From: Phytophthora quininea | Taxonomy: Eukaryota; Oomycota; Peronosporomycetes; Peronosporales; Peronosporaceae | Direction: 5' to 3' | NCBI GenBank assembly: GCA_011947345.1 | Contig: JAAVTG010000843.1 | Coordinates: forward strand, 1-64,000 | DNA: 64,000 nucleotides | Shown: piece after piece, positions 32,726-47,700 of the stretch | How positions within the stretch are numbered: position 1 is the first letter of the stretch | Layout: each line of letters starts with the position of its first letter | The notes under the pieces: model-generated | The model's input: the letters and a program-made list of their open reading frames with translations, nothing else | Told to the model about the DNA's origin: nothing | The model's database searches: none | Translations under genes and position numbers: made by a program

Positions 32726-35700
32726 TCGGCCAACGCTCGCGCCAATCCGCCGCGGTCACTACCAGCGACCACTCGATCGCCACGACCACAGTCACCCCCG
32801 CAACGTGGCTTCAACGCTCCACGGGACCAAGCCGCAGCGTCCGCCATCGTCGACGCCGCTGCTGCGCATGACGGCGACACACATCCAACGCGCAGCGTAC
32901 CGCACCGGTCGGCCAACGCTCGCGCCAATCCGCCGCGGTCACTACCAGCGACCACTCGATCGCCACGACCACAGTCACCCCCGCAACGTGGCTTCAACGC
33001 TCCACGGGACCAAGCCGCAGCGTCCGCCATCGTCGACGCCGCTGCTGCGCATGACGGCGACACACATCCAACGCGCAGCGTACCGCACCGGTCGGCCAAC
33101 GCTCGCGCCAATCCGCCGCGGTCACTACCAGCGACCACTCGATCGCCACGACCACAGTCACCCCCGCAACGTGGCTTCAACGCTCCACGGGACCAAGCCG
33201 CAGCGTCCGCCATCGTCGACGCCGCTGCTGCGCATGACGGCGACACACATCCAACGCGCAGCGTACCGCACCGGTCGGCCAACGCTCGCGCCAATCCGCC
33301 GCGGTCACTACCAGCGACCACTCGATCGCCACGACCACAGTCACCCCCGCAACGTGGCTTCAACGCTCCACGGGACCAAGCCGCAGCGTCCGCCATCGTC
33401 GACGCCGCTGCTGCGCATGACGGCGACACACATCCAACGCGCAGCGTACCGCACCGGTCGGCCAACGCTCGCGCCAATCCGCCGCGGTCACTACCAGCGA
33501 CCACTCGATCGCCACGGCCACAGTCACCCCCGCAACGTGGCTTCAACGCTCCACGGGACCAAGCCGCAGCGTCCGCCATCGTCGACGCCGCTGCTGCGCA
33601 TGACGGCGACACACATCCAACGCGCAGCGTACCGCACCGGTCGGCCAACGCTCGCGCCAATCCGCCGCGGTCACTACCAGCGACCACTCGATCGCCACGA
33701 CCACAGTCACCCCCGCAACGTGGCTTCAACGCTCCACGGGACCAAGCCGCAGCGTCCGCCATCGTCGACGCCGCTGCTGCGCATGACGGCGACACACATC
33801 CAACGCGCAGCGTACCGCACCGGTCGGCCAACGCTCGCGCCAATCCGCCGCGGTCACTACCAGCGACCACTCGATCGCCACGACCACAGTCACCCCCGCA
33901 ACGTGGCTTCAACGCTCCACGGGACCAAGCCGCAGCGTCCGCCATCGTCGACGCCGCTGCTGCGCATGACGGCGACACACATCCAACGCGCAGCGTACCG
34001 CACCGGTCGGCCAACGCTCGCGCCAATCCGCCGCGGTCACTACCAGCGACCACTCGATCGCCACGACCACAGTCACCCCCGCAACGTGGCTTCAACGCTC
34101 CACGGGACCAAGCCGCAGCGTCCGCCATCGTCGACGCCGCTGCTGCGCATGACGGCGACACATCCAACGCGCAGCGTACCGCACCGGTCGGCCAACGCTC
34201 GCGCCAATCCGCCGCGGTCACTACCAGCGACCACTCGATCGCCACGACCACAGTCACCCCCGCAACGTGGCTTCAACGCTCCACGGGACCAAGCCGCAGC
34301 GTCCGCCATCGTCGACGCCGCTGCTGCGCATGACGGCGACACACATCCAACGCGCAGCGTACCGCACCGGTCGGCCAACGCTCGCGCCAATCCGCCGCGG
34401 TCACTACCAGCGACCACTCGATCGCCACGACCACAGTCACCCCCGCAACGTGGCTTCAACGCTCCACGGGACCAAGCCGCAGCGTCCGCCATCGTCGACG
34501 CCGCTGCTGCGCATGACGGCGACACATCCAACGCGCAGCGTACCGCACCGGTCGGCCAACGCTCGCGCCAATCCGCCGCGGTCACTACCAGCGACCACTC
34601 GATCGCCACGACCACAGTCACCCCCGCAACGTGGCTTCAACGCTCCACGGGACCAAGCCGCAGCGTCCGCCATCGTCGACGCCGCTGCTGCGCATGACGG
34701 CGACACATCCAACGCGCAGCGTACCGCACCGGTCGGCCAACGCTCGCGCCAATCCGCCGCGGTCACTACCAGCGACCACTCGATCGCCACGACCACAGTC
34801 ACCCCCGCAACGTGGCTTCAACGCTCCACGGGACCAAGCCGCAGCGTCCGCCATCGTCGACGCCGCTGCTGCGCATGACGGCGACACACATCCAACGCGC
34901 AGCGTACCGCACCGGTCGGCCAACGCTCGCGCCAATCCGCCGCGGTCACTACCAGCGACCACTCGATCGCCACGACCACAGTCACCCCCGCAACGTGGCT
35001 TCAACGCTCCACGGGACCAAGCCGCAGCGTCCGCCATCGTCGACGCCGCTGCTGCGCATGACGGCGACACACATCCAACGCGCAGCGTACCGCACCGGTC
35101 GGCCAACGCTCGCGCCAATCCGCCGCGGTCACTACCAGCGACCACTCGATCGCCACGACCACAGTCACCCCCGCAACGTGGCTTCAACGCTCCACGGGAC
35201 CAAGCCGCAGCGTCCGCCATCGTCGACGCCGCTGCTGCGCATGACGGCGACACACATCCAACGCGCAGCGTACCGCACCGGTCGGCCAACGCTCGCGCCA
35301 ATCCGCCGCGGTCACTACCAGCGACCACTCGATCGCCACGACCACAGTCACCCCCGCAACGTGGCTTCAACGCTCCACGGGACCAAGCCGCAGCGTCCGC
35401 CATCGTCGACGCCGCTGCTGCGCATGACGGCGACACACATCCAACGCGCAGCGTACCGCACCGGTCGGCCAACGCTCGCGCCAATCCGCCGCGGTCACTA
35501 CCAGCGACCACTCGATCGCCACGGCCACAGTCACCCCCGCAACGTGGCTTCAACGCTCCACGGGACCAAGCCGCAGCGTCCGCCATCGTCGACGCCGCTG
35601 CTGCGCATGACGGCGACACACATCCAACGCGCAGCGTACCGCACCGGTCGGCCAACGCTCGCGCCAATCCGCCGCGGTCACTACCAGCGACCACTCGATC

Positions 35701-38700
35701 GCCACGACCACAGTCACCCCCGCAACGTGGCTTCAACGCTCCACGGGACCAAGCCGCAGCGTCCGCCATCGTCGACGCCGCTGCTGCGCATGACGGCGAC
35801 ACATCCAACGCGCAGCGTACCGCACCGGTCGGCCAACGCTCGCGCCAATCCGCCGCGGTCACTACCAGCGACCACTCGATCGCCACGACCACAGTCACCC
35901 CCGCAACGTGGCTTCAACGCTCCACGGGACCAAGCCGCAGCGTCCGCCATCGTCGACGCCGCTGCTGCGCATGACGGCGACACACATCCAACGCGCAGCG
36001 TACCGCACCGGTCGGCCAACGCTCGCGCCAATCCGCCGCGGTCACTACCAGCGACCACTCGATCGCCACGGCCACAGTCACCCCCGCAACGTGGCTTCAA
36101 CGCTCCACGGGACCAAGCCGCAGCGTCCGCCATCGTCGACGCCGCTGCTGCGCATGACGGCGACACACATCCAACGCGCAGCGTACCGCACCGGTCGGCC
36201 AACGCTCGCGCCAATCCGCCGCGGTCACTACCAGCGACCACTCGATCGCCACGACCACAGTCACCCCCGCAACGTGGCTTCAACGCTCCACGGGACCAAG
36301 CCGCAGCGTCCGCCATCGTCGACGCCGCTGCTGCGCATGACGGCGACACATCCAACGCGCAGCGTACCGCACCGGTCGGCCAACGCTCGCGCCAATCCGC
36401 CGCGGTCACTACCAGCGACCACTCGATCGCCACGACCACAGTCACCCCCGCAACGTGGCTTCAACGCTCCACGGGACCAAGCCGCAGCGTCCGCCATCGT
36501 CGACGCCGCTGCTGCGCATGACGGCGACACACATCCAACGCGCAGCGTACCGCACCGGTCGGCCAACGCTCGCGCCAATCCGCCGCGGTCACTACCAGCG
36601 ACCACTCGATCGCCACGACCACAGTCACCCCCGCAACGTGGCTTCAACGCTCCACGGGACCAAGCCGCAGCGTCCGCCATCGTCGACGCCGCTGCTGCGC
36701 ATGACGGCGACACACATCCAACGCGCAGCGTACCGCACCGGTCGGCCAACGCTCGCGCCAATCCGCCGCGGTCACTACCAGCGACCACTCGATCGCCACG
36801 ACCACAGTCACCCCCGCAACGTGGCTTCAACGCTCCACGGGACCAAGCCGCAGCGTCCGCCATCGTCGACGCCGCTGCTGCGCATGACGGCGACACATCC
36901 AACGCGCAGCGTACCGCACCGGTCGGCCAACGCTCGCGCCAATCCGCCGCGGTCACTACCAGCGACCACTCGATCGCCACGACCACAGTCACCCCCGCAA
37001 CGTGGCTTCAACGCTCCACGGGACCAAGCCGCAGCGTCCGCCATCGTCGACGCCGCTGCTGCGCATGACGGCGACACACATCCAACGCGCAGCGTACCGC
37101 ACCGGTCGGCCAACGCTCGCGCCAATCCGCCGCGGTCACTACCAGCGACCACTCGATCGCCACGACCACAGTCACCCCCGCAACGTGGCTTCAACGCTCC
37201 ACGGGACCAAGCCGCAGCGTCCGCCATCGTCGACGCCGCTGCTGCGCATGACGGCGACACACATCCAACGCGCAGCGTACCGCACCGGTCGGCCAACGCT
37301 CGCGCCAATCCGCCGCGGTCACTACCAGCGACCACTCGATCGCCACGACCACAGTCACCCCCGCAACGTGGCTTCAACGCTCCACGGGACCAAGCCGCAG
37401 CGTCCGCCATCGTCGACGCCGCTGCTGCGCATGACGGCGACACATCCAACGCGCAGCGTACCGCACCGGTCGGCCAACGCTCGCGCCAATCCGCCGCGGT
37501 CACTACCAGCGACCACTCGATCGCCACGACCACAGTCACCCCCGCAACGTGGCTTCAACGCTCCACGGGACCAAGCCGCAGCGTCCGCCATCGTCGACGC
37601 CGCTGCTGCGCATGACGGCGACACACATCCAACGCGCAGCGTACCGCACCGGTCGGCCAACGCTCGCGCCAATCCGCCGCGGTCACTACCAGCGACCACT
37701 CGATCGCCACGACCACAGTCACCCCCGCAACGTGGCTTCAACGCTCCACGGGACCAAGCCGCAGCGTCCGCCATCGTCGACGCCGCTGCTGCGCATGACG
37801 GCGACACATCCAACGCGCAGCGTACCGCACCGGTCGGCCAACGCTCGCGCCAATCCGCCGCGGTCACTACCAGCGACCACTCGATCGCCACGACCACAGT
37901 CACCCCCGCAACGTGGCTTCAACGCTCCACGGGACCAAGCCGCAGCGTCCGCCATCGTCGACGCCGCTGCTGCGCATGACGGCGACACACATCCAACGCG
38001 CAGCGTACCGCACCGGTCGGCCAACGCTCGCGCCAATCCGCCGCGGTCACTACCAGCGACCACTCGATCGCCACGACCACAGTCACCCCCGCAACGTGGC
38101 TTCAACGCTCCACGGGACCAAGCCGCAGCGTCCGCCATCGTCGACGCCGCTGCTGCGCATGACGGCGACACACATCCAACGCGCAGCGTACCGCACCGGT
38201 CGGCCAACGCTCGCGCCAATCCGCCGCGGTCACTACCAGCGACCACTCGATCGCCACGACCACAGTCACCCCCGCAACGTGGCTTCAACGCTCCACGGGA
38301 CCAAGCCGCAGCGTCCGCCATCGTCGACGCCGCTGCTGCGCATGACGGCGACACACATCCAACGCGCAGCGTACCGCACCGGTCGGCCAACGCTCGCGCC
38401 AATCCGCCGCGGTCACTACCAGCGACCACTCGATCGCCACGACCACAGTCACCCCCGCAACGTGGCTTCAACGCTCCACGGGACCAAGCCGCAGCGTCCG
38501 CCATCGTCGACGCCGCTGCTGCGCATGACGGCGACACATCCAACGCGCAGCGTACCGCACCGGTCGGCCAACGCTCGCGCCAATCCGCCGCGGTCACTAC
38601 CAGCGACCACTCGATCGCCACGACCACAGTCACCCCCGCAACGTGGCTTCAACGCTCCACGGGACCAAGCCGCAGCGTCCGCCATCGTCGACGCCGCTGC

Positions 38701-41700
38701 TGCGCATGACGGCGACACACATCCAACGCGCAGCGTACCGCACCGGTCGGCCAACGCTCGCGCCAATCCGCCGCGGTCACTACCAGCGACCACTCGATCG
38801 CCACGACCACAGTCACCCCCGCAACGTGGCTTCAACGCTCCACGGGACCAAGCCGCAGCGTCCGCCATCGTCGACGCCGCTGCTGCGCATGACGGCGACA
38901 CACATCCAACGCGCAGCGTACCGCACCGGTCGGCCAACGCTCGCGCCAATCCGCCGCGGTCACTACCAGCGACCACTCGATCGCCACGACCACAGTCACC
39001 CCCGCAACGTGGCTTCAACGCTCCACGGGACCAAGCCGCAGCGTCCGCCATCGTCGACGCCGCTGCTGCGCATGACGGCGACACATCCAACGCGCAGCGT
39101 ACCGCACCGGTCGGCCAACGCTCGCGCCAATCCGCCGCGGTCACTACCAGCGACCACTCGATCGCCACGACCACAGTCACCCCCGCAACGTGGCTTCAAC
39201 GCTCCACGGGACCAAGCCGCAGCGTCCGCCATCGTCGACGCCGCTGCTGCGCATGACGGCGACACACATCCAACGCGCAGCGTACCGCACCGGTCGGCCA
39301 ACGCTCGCGCCAATCCGCCGCGGTCACTACCAGCGACCACTCGATCGCCACGACCACAGTCACCCCCGCAACGTGGCTTCAACGCTCCACGGGACCAAGC
39401 CGCAGCGTCCGCCATCGTCGACGCCGCTGCTGCGCATGACGGCGACACACATCCAACGCGCAGCGTACCGCACCGGTCGGCCAACGCTCGCGCCAATCCG
39501 CCGCGGTCACTACCAGCGACCACTCGATCGCCACGACCACAGTCACCCCCGCAACGTGGCTTCAACGCTCCACGGGACCAAGCCGCAGCGTCCGCCATCG
39601 TCGACGCCGCTGCTGCGCATGACGGCGACACACATCCAACGCGCAGCGTACCGCACCGGTCGGCCAACGCTCGCGCCAATCCGCCGCGGTCACTACCAGC
39701 GACCACTCGATCGCCACGACCACAGTCACCCCCGCAACGTGGCTTCAACGCTCCACGGGACCAAGCCGCAGCGTCCGCCATCGTCGACGCCGCTGCTGCG
39801 CATGACGGCGACACATCCAACGCGCAGCGTACCGCACCGGTCGGCCAACGCTCGCGCCAATCCGCCGCGGTCACTACCAGCGACCACTCGATCGCCACGA
39901 CCACAGTCACCCCCGCAACGTGGCTTCAACGCTCCACGGGACCAAGCCGCAGCGTCCGCCATCGTCGACGCCGCTGCTGCGCATGACGGCGACACACATC
40001 CAACGCGCAGCGTACCGCACCGGTCGGCCAACGCTCGCGCCAATCCGCCGCGGTCACTACCAGCGACCACTCGATCGCCACGACCACAGTCACCCCCGCA
40101 ACGTGGCTTCAACGCTCCACGGGACCAAGCCGCAGCGTCCGCCATCGTCGACGCCGCTGCTGCGCATGACGGCGACACATCCAACGCGCAGCGTACCGCA
40201 CCGGTCGGCCAACGCTCGCGCCAATCCGCCGCGGTCACTACCAGCGACCACTCGATCGCCACGACCACAGTCACCCCCGCAACGTGGCTTCAACGCTCCA
40301 CGGGACCAAGCCGCAGCGTCCGCCATCGTCGACGCCGCTGCTGCGCATGACGGCGACACACATCCAACGCGCAGCGTACCGCACCGGTCGGCCAACGCTC
40401 GCGCCAATCCGCCGCGGTCACTACCAGCGACCACTCGATCGCCACGACCACAGTCACCCCCGCAACGTGGCTTCAACGCTCCACGGGACCAAGCCGCAGC
40501 GTCCGCCATCGTCGACGCCGCTGCTGCGCATGACGGCGACACATCCAACGCGCAGCGTACCGCACCGGTCGGCCAACGCTCGCGCCAATCCGCCGCGGTC
40601 ACTACCAGCGACCACTCGATCGCCACGACCACAGTCACCCCCGCAACGTGGCTTCAACGCTCCACGGGACCAAGCCGCAGCGTCCGCCATCGTCGACGCC
40701 GCTGCTGCGCATGACGGCGACACATCCAACGCGCAGCGTACCGCACCGGTCGGCCAACGCTCGCGCCAATCCGCCGCGGTCACTACCAGCGACCACTCGA
40801 TCGCCACGACCACAGTCACCCCCGCAACGTGGCTTCAACGCTCCACGGGACCAAGCCGCAGCGTCCGCCATCGTCGACGCCGCTGCTGCGCATGACGGCG
40901 ACACATCCAACGCGCAGCGTACCGCACCGGTCGGCCAACGCTCGCGCCAATCCGCCGCGGTCACTACCAGCGACCACTCGATCGCCACGACCACAGTCAC
41001 CCCCGCAACGTGGCTTCAACGCTCCACGGGACCAAGCCGCAGCGTCCGCCATCGTCGACGCCGCTGCTGCGCATGACGGCGACACATCCAACGCGCAGCG
41101 TACCGCACCGGTCGGCCAACGCTCGCGCCAATCCGCCGCGGTCACTACCAGCGACCACTCGATCGCCACGACCACAGTCACCCCCGCAACGTGGCTTCAA
41201 CGCTCCACGGGACCAAGCCGCAGCGTCCGCCATCGTCGACGCCGCTGCTGCGCATGACGGCGACACACATCCAACGCGCAGCGTACCGCACCGGTCGGCC
41301 AACGCTCGCGCCAATCCGCCGCGGTCACTACCAGCGACCACTCGATCGCCACGACCACAGTCACCCCCGCAACGTGGCTTCAACGCTCCACGGGACCAAG
41401 CCGCAGCGTCCGCCATCGTCGACGCCGCTGCTGCGCATGACGGCGACACACATCCAACGCGCAGCGTACCGCACCGGTCGGCCAACGCTCGCGCCAATCC
41501 GCCGCGGTCACTACCAGCGACCACTCGATCGCCACGACCACAGTCACCCCCGCAACGTGGCTTCAACGCTCCACGGGACCAAGCCGCAGCGTCCGCCATC
41601 GTCGACGCCGCTGCTGCGCATGACGGCGACACATCCAACGCGCAGCGTACCGCACCGGTCGGCCAACGCTCGCGCCAATCCGCCGCGGTCACTACCAGCG

Positions 41701-44700
41701 ACCACTCGATCGCCACGACCACAGTCACCCCCGCAACGTGGCTTCAACGCTCCACGGGACCAAGCCGCAGCGTCCGCCATCGTCGACGCCGCTGCTGCGC
41801 ATGACGGCGACACATCCAACGCGCAGCGTACCGCACCGGTCGGCCAACGCTCGCGCCAATCCGCCGCGGTCACTACCAGCGACCACTCGATCGCCACGAC
41901 CACAGTCACCCCCGCAACGTGGCTTCAACGCTCCACGGGACCAAGCCGCAGCGTCCGCCATCGTCGACGCCGCTGCTGCGCATGACGGCGACACACATCC
42001 AACGCGCAGCGTACCGCACCGGTCGGCCAACGCTCGCGCCAATCCGCCGCGGTCACTACCAGCGACCACTCGATCGCCACGACCACAGTCACCCCCGCAA
42101 CGTGGCTTCAACGCTCCACGGGACCAAGCCGCAGCGTCCGCCATCGTCGACGCCGCTGCTGCGCATGACGGCGACACACATCCAACGCGCAGCGTACCGC
42201 ACCGGTCGGCCAACGCTCGCGCCAATCCGCCGCGGTCACTACCAGCGACCACTCGATCGCCACGACCACAGTCACCCCCGCAACGTGGCTTCAACGCTCC
42301 ACGGGACCAAGCCGCAGCGTCCGCCATCGTCGACGCCGCTGCTGCGCATGACGGCGACACATCCAACGCGCAGCGTACCGCACCGGTCGGCCAACGCTCG
42401 CGCCAATCCGCCGCGGTCACTACCAGCGACCACTCGATCGCCACGACCACAGTCACCCCCGCAACGTGGCTTCAACGCTCCACGGGACCAAGCCGCAGCG
42501 TCCGCCATCGTCGACGCCGCTGCTGCGCATGACGGCGACACACATCCAACGCGCAGCGTACCGCACCGGTCGGCCAACGCTCGCGCCAATCCGCCGCGGT
42601 CACTACCAGCGACCACTCGATCGCCACGACCACAGTCACCCCCGCAACGTGGCTTCAACGCTCCACGGGACCAAGCCGCAGCGTCCGCCATCGTCGACGC
42701 CGCTGCTGCGCATGACGGCGACACACATCCAACGCGCAGCGTACCGCACCGGTCGGCCAACGCTCGCGCCAATCCGCCGCGGTCACTACCAGCGACCACT
42801 CGATCGCCACGACCACAGTCACCCCCGCAACGTGGCTTCAACGCTCCACGGGACCAAGCCGCAGCGTCCGCCATCGTCGACGCCGCTGCTGCGCATGACG
42901 GCGACACACATCCAACGCGCAGCGTACCGCACCGGTCGGCCAACGCTCGCGCCAATCCGCCGCGGTCACTACCAGCGACCACTCGATCGCCACGACCACA
43001 GTCACCCCCGCAACGTGGCTTCAACGCTCCACGGGACCAAGCCGCAGCGTCCGCCATCGTCGACGCCGCTGCTGCGCATGACGGCGACACACATCCAACG
43101 CGCAGCGTACCGCACCGGTCGGCCAACGCTCGCGCCAATCCGCCGCGGTCACTACCAGCGACCACTCGATCGCCACGACCACAGTCACCCCCGCAACGTG
43201 GCTTCAACGCTCCACGGGACCAAGCCGCAGCGTCCGCCATCGTCGACGCCGCTGCTGCGCATGACGGCGACACACATCCAACGCGCAGCGTACCGCACCG
43301 GTCGGCCAACGCTCGCGCCAATCCGCCGCGGTCACTACCAGCGACCACTCGATCGCCACGACCACAGTCACCCCCGCAACGTGGCTTCAACGCTCCACGG
43401 GACCAAGCCGCAGCGTCCGCCATCGTCGACGCCGCTGCTGCGCATGACGGCGACACACATCCAACGCGCAGCGTACCGCACCGGTCGGCCAACGCTCGCG
43501 CCAATCCGCCGCGGTCACTACCAGCGACCACTCGATCGCCACGACCACAGTCACCCCCGCAACGTGGCTTCAACGCTCCACGGGACCAAGCCGCAGCGTC
43601 CGCCATCGTCGACGCCGCTGCTGCGCATGACGGCGACACATCCAACGCGCAGCGTACCGCACCGGTCGGCCAACGCTCGCGCCAATCCGCCGCGGTCACT
43701 ACCAGCGACCACTCGATCGCCACGACCACAGTCACCCCCGCAACGTGGCTTCAACGCTCCACGGGACCAAGCCGCAGCGTCCGCCATCGTCGACGCCGCT
43801 GCTGCGCATGACGGCGACACACATCCAACGCGCAGCGTACCGCACCGGTCGGCCAACGCTCGCGCCAATCCGCCGCGGTCACTACCAGCGACCACTCGAT
43901 CGCCACGACCACAGTCACCCCCGCAACGTGGCTTCAACGCTCCACGGGACCAAGCCGCAGCGTCCGCCATCGTCGACGCCGCTGCTGCGCATGACGGCGA
44001 CACATCCAACGCGCAGCGTACCGCACCGGTCGGCCAACGCTCGCGCCAATCCGCCGCGGTCACTACCAGCGACCACTCGATCGCCACGACCACAGTCACC
44101 CCCGCAACGTGGCTTCAACGCTCCACGGGACCAAGCCGCAGCGTCCGCCATCGTCGACGCCGCTGCTGCGCATGACGGCGACACACATCCAACGCGCAGC
44201 GTACCGCACCGGTCGGCCAACGCTCGCGCCAATCCGCCGCGGTCACTACCAGCGACCACTCGATCGCCACGACCACAGTCACCCCCGCAACGTGGCTTCA
44301 ACGCTCCACGGGACCAAGCCGCAGCGTCCGCCATCGTCGACGCCGCTGCTGCGCATGACGGCGACACACATCCAACGCGCAGCGTACCGCACCGGTCGGC
44401 CAACGCTCGCGCCAATCCGCCGCGGTCACTACCAGCGACCACTCGATCGCCACGACCACAGTCACCCCCGCAACGTGGCTTCAACGCTCCACGGGACCAA
44501 GCCGCAGCGTCCGCCATCGTCGACGCCGCTGCTGCGCATGACGGCGACACATCCAACGCGCAGCGTACCGCACCGGTCGGCCAACGCTCGCGCCAATCCG
44601 CCGCGGTCACTACCAGCGACCACTCGATCGCCACGACCACAGTCACCCCCGCAACGTGGCTTCAACGCTCCACGGGACCAAGCCGCAGCGTCCGCCATCG

Positions 44701-47700
44701 TCGACGCCGCTGCTGCGCATGACGGCGACACACATCCAACGCGCAGCGTACCGCACCGGTCGGCCAACGCTCGCGCCAATCCGCCGCGGTCACTACCAGC
44801 GACCACTCGATCGCCACGACCACAGTCACCCCCGCAACGTGGCTTCAACGCTCCACGGGACCAAGCCGCAGCGTCCGCCATCGTCGACGCCGCTGCTGCG
44901 CATGACGGCGACACATCCAACGCGCAGCGTACCGCACCGGTCGGCCAACGCTCGCGCCAATCCGCCGCGGTCACTACCAGCGACCACTCGATCGCCACGA
45001 CCACAGTCACCCCCGCAACGTGGCTTCAACGCTCCACGGGACCAAGCCGCAGCGTCCGCCATCGTCGACGCCGCTGCTGCGCATGACGGCGACACACATC
45101 CAACGCGCAGCGTACCGCACCGGTCGGCCAACGCTCGCGCCAATCCGCCGCGGTCACTACCAGCGACCACTCGATCGCCACGACCACAGTCACCCCCGCA
45201 ACGTGGCTTCAACGCTCCACGGGACCAAGCCGCAGCGTCCGCCATCGTCGACGCCGCTGCTGCGCATGACGGCGACACACATCCAACGCGCAGCGTACCG
45301 CACCGGTCGGCCAACGCTCGCGCCAATCCGCCGCGGTCACTACCAGCGACCACTCGATCGCCACGACCACAGTCACCCCCGCAACGTGGCTTCAACGCTC
45401 CACGGGACCAAGCCGCAGCGTCCGCCATCGTCGACGCCGCTGCTGCGCATGACGGCGACACATCCAACGCGCAGCGTACCGCACCGGTCGGCCAACGCTC
45501 GCGCCAATCCGCCGCGGTCACTACCAGCGACCACTCGATCGCCACGACCACAGTCACCCCCGCAACGTGGCTTCAACGCTCCACGGGACCAAGCCGCAGC
45601 GTCCGCCATCGTCGACGCCGCTGCTGCGCATGACGGCGACACACATCCAACGCGCAGCGTACCGCACCGGTCGGCCAACGCTCGCGCCAATCCGCCGCGG
45701 TCACTACCAGCGACCACTCGATCGCCACGACCACAGTCACCCCCGCAACGTGGCTTCAACGCTCCACGGGACCAAGCCGCAGCGTCCGCCATCGTCGACG
45801 CCGCTGCTGCGCATGACGGCGACACACATCCAACGCGCAGCGTACCGCACCGGTCGGCCAACGCTCGCGCCAATCCGCCGCGGTCACTACCAGCGACCAC
45901 TCGATCGCCACGACCACAGTCACCCCCGCAACGTGGCTTCAACGCTCCACGGGACCAAGCCGCAGCGTCCGCCATCGTCGACGCCGCTGCTGCGCATGAC
46001 GGCGACACACATCCAACGCGCAGCGTACCGCACCGGTCGGCCAACGCTCGCGCCAATCCGCCGCGGTCACTACCAGCGACCACTCGATCGCCACGACCAC
46101 AGTCACCCCCGCAACGTGGCTTCAACGCTCCACGGGACCAAGCCGCAGCGTCCGCCATCGTCGACGCCGCTGCTGCGCATGACGGCGACACACATCCAAC
46201 GCGCAGCGTACCGCACCGGTCGGCCAACGCTCGCGCCAATCCGCCGCGGTCACTACCAGCGACCACTCGATCGCCACGACCACAGTCACCCCCGCAACGT
46301 GGCTTCAACGCTCCACGGGACCAAGCCGCAGCGTCCGCCATCGTCGACGCCGCTGCTGCGCATGACGGCGACACACATCCAACGCGCAGCGTACCGCACC
46401 AGTCGGCCAACGCTCGCGCCAATCCGCCGCGGTCACTACCAGCGACCACTCGATCGCCACGACCACAGTCACCCCCGCAACGTGGCTTCAACGCTCCACG
46501 GGACCAAGCCGCAGCGTCCGCCATCGTCGACGCCGCTGCTGCGCATGACGGCGACACACATCCAACGCGCAGCGTACCGCACCGGTCGGCCAACGCTCGC
46601 GCCAATCCGCCGCGGTCACTACCAGCGACCACTCGATCGCCACGACCACAGTCACCCCCGCAACGTGGCTTCAACGCTCCACGGGACCAAGCCGCAGCGC
46701 CCGCCATCGTCGACGCCGCTGCTGCGCATGACGGCGACACATCCAACGCGCAGCGTACCGCACCGGTCGGCCAACGCTCGCGCCAATCCGCCGCGGTCAC
46801 TACCAGCGACCACTCGATCGCCACGACCACAGTCACCCCCGCAACGTGGCTTCAACGCTCCACGGGACCAAGCCGCAGCGCCCGCCATCGTCGACGCCGC
46901 TGCTGCGCATGACGGCGACACACATCCAACGCGCAGCGTACCGCACCGGTCGGCCAACGCTCGCGCCAATCCGCCGCGGTCACTACCAGCGACCACTCGA
47001 TCGCCACGACCACAGTCACCCCCGCAACGTGGCTTCAACGCTCCACGGGACCAAGCCGCAGCGCCCGCCATCGTCGACGCCGCTGCTGCGCATGACGGCG
47101 ACACACATCCAACGCGCAGCGTACCGCACCGGTCGGCCAACGCTCGCGCCAATCCGCCGCGGTCACTACCAGCGACCACTCGATCGCCACGACCACAGTC
47201 ACCCCCGCAACGTGGCTTCAACGCTCCACGGGACCAAGCCGCAGCGCCCGCCATCGTCGACGCCGCTGCTGCGCATGACGGCGACACATCCAACGCGCAG
47301 CGTACCGCACCGGTCGGCCAACGCTCGCGCCAATCCGCCGCGGTCACTACCAGCGACCACTCGATCGCCACGGCCACAGTCACCCCCGCAACGTGGCTTC
47401 AACGCTCCACGGGACCAAGCCGCAGCGCCCGCCATCGTCGACGCCGCTGCTGCGCATGACGGCGACACATCCAACGCGCAGCGTACCGCACCGGTCGGCC
47501 AACGCTCGCGCCAATCCGCCGCGGTCACTACCAGCGACCACTCGATCGCCACGGCCACAGTCACCCCCGCAACGTGGCTTCAACGCTCCACGGGACCAAG
47601 CCGCAGCGCCCGCCATCGTCGACGCCGCTGCTGCGCATGACGGCGACACACATCCAACGCGCAGCGTACCGCACCGGTCGGCCAACGCTCGCGCCAATCC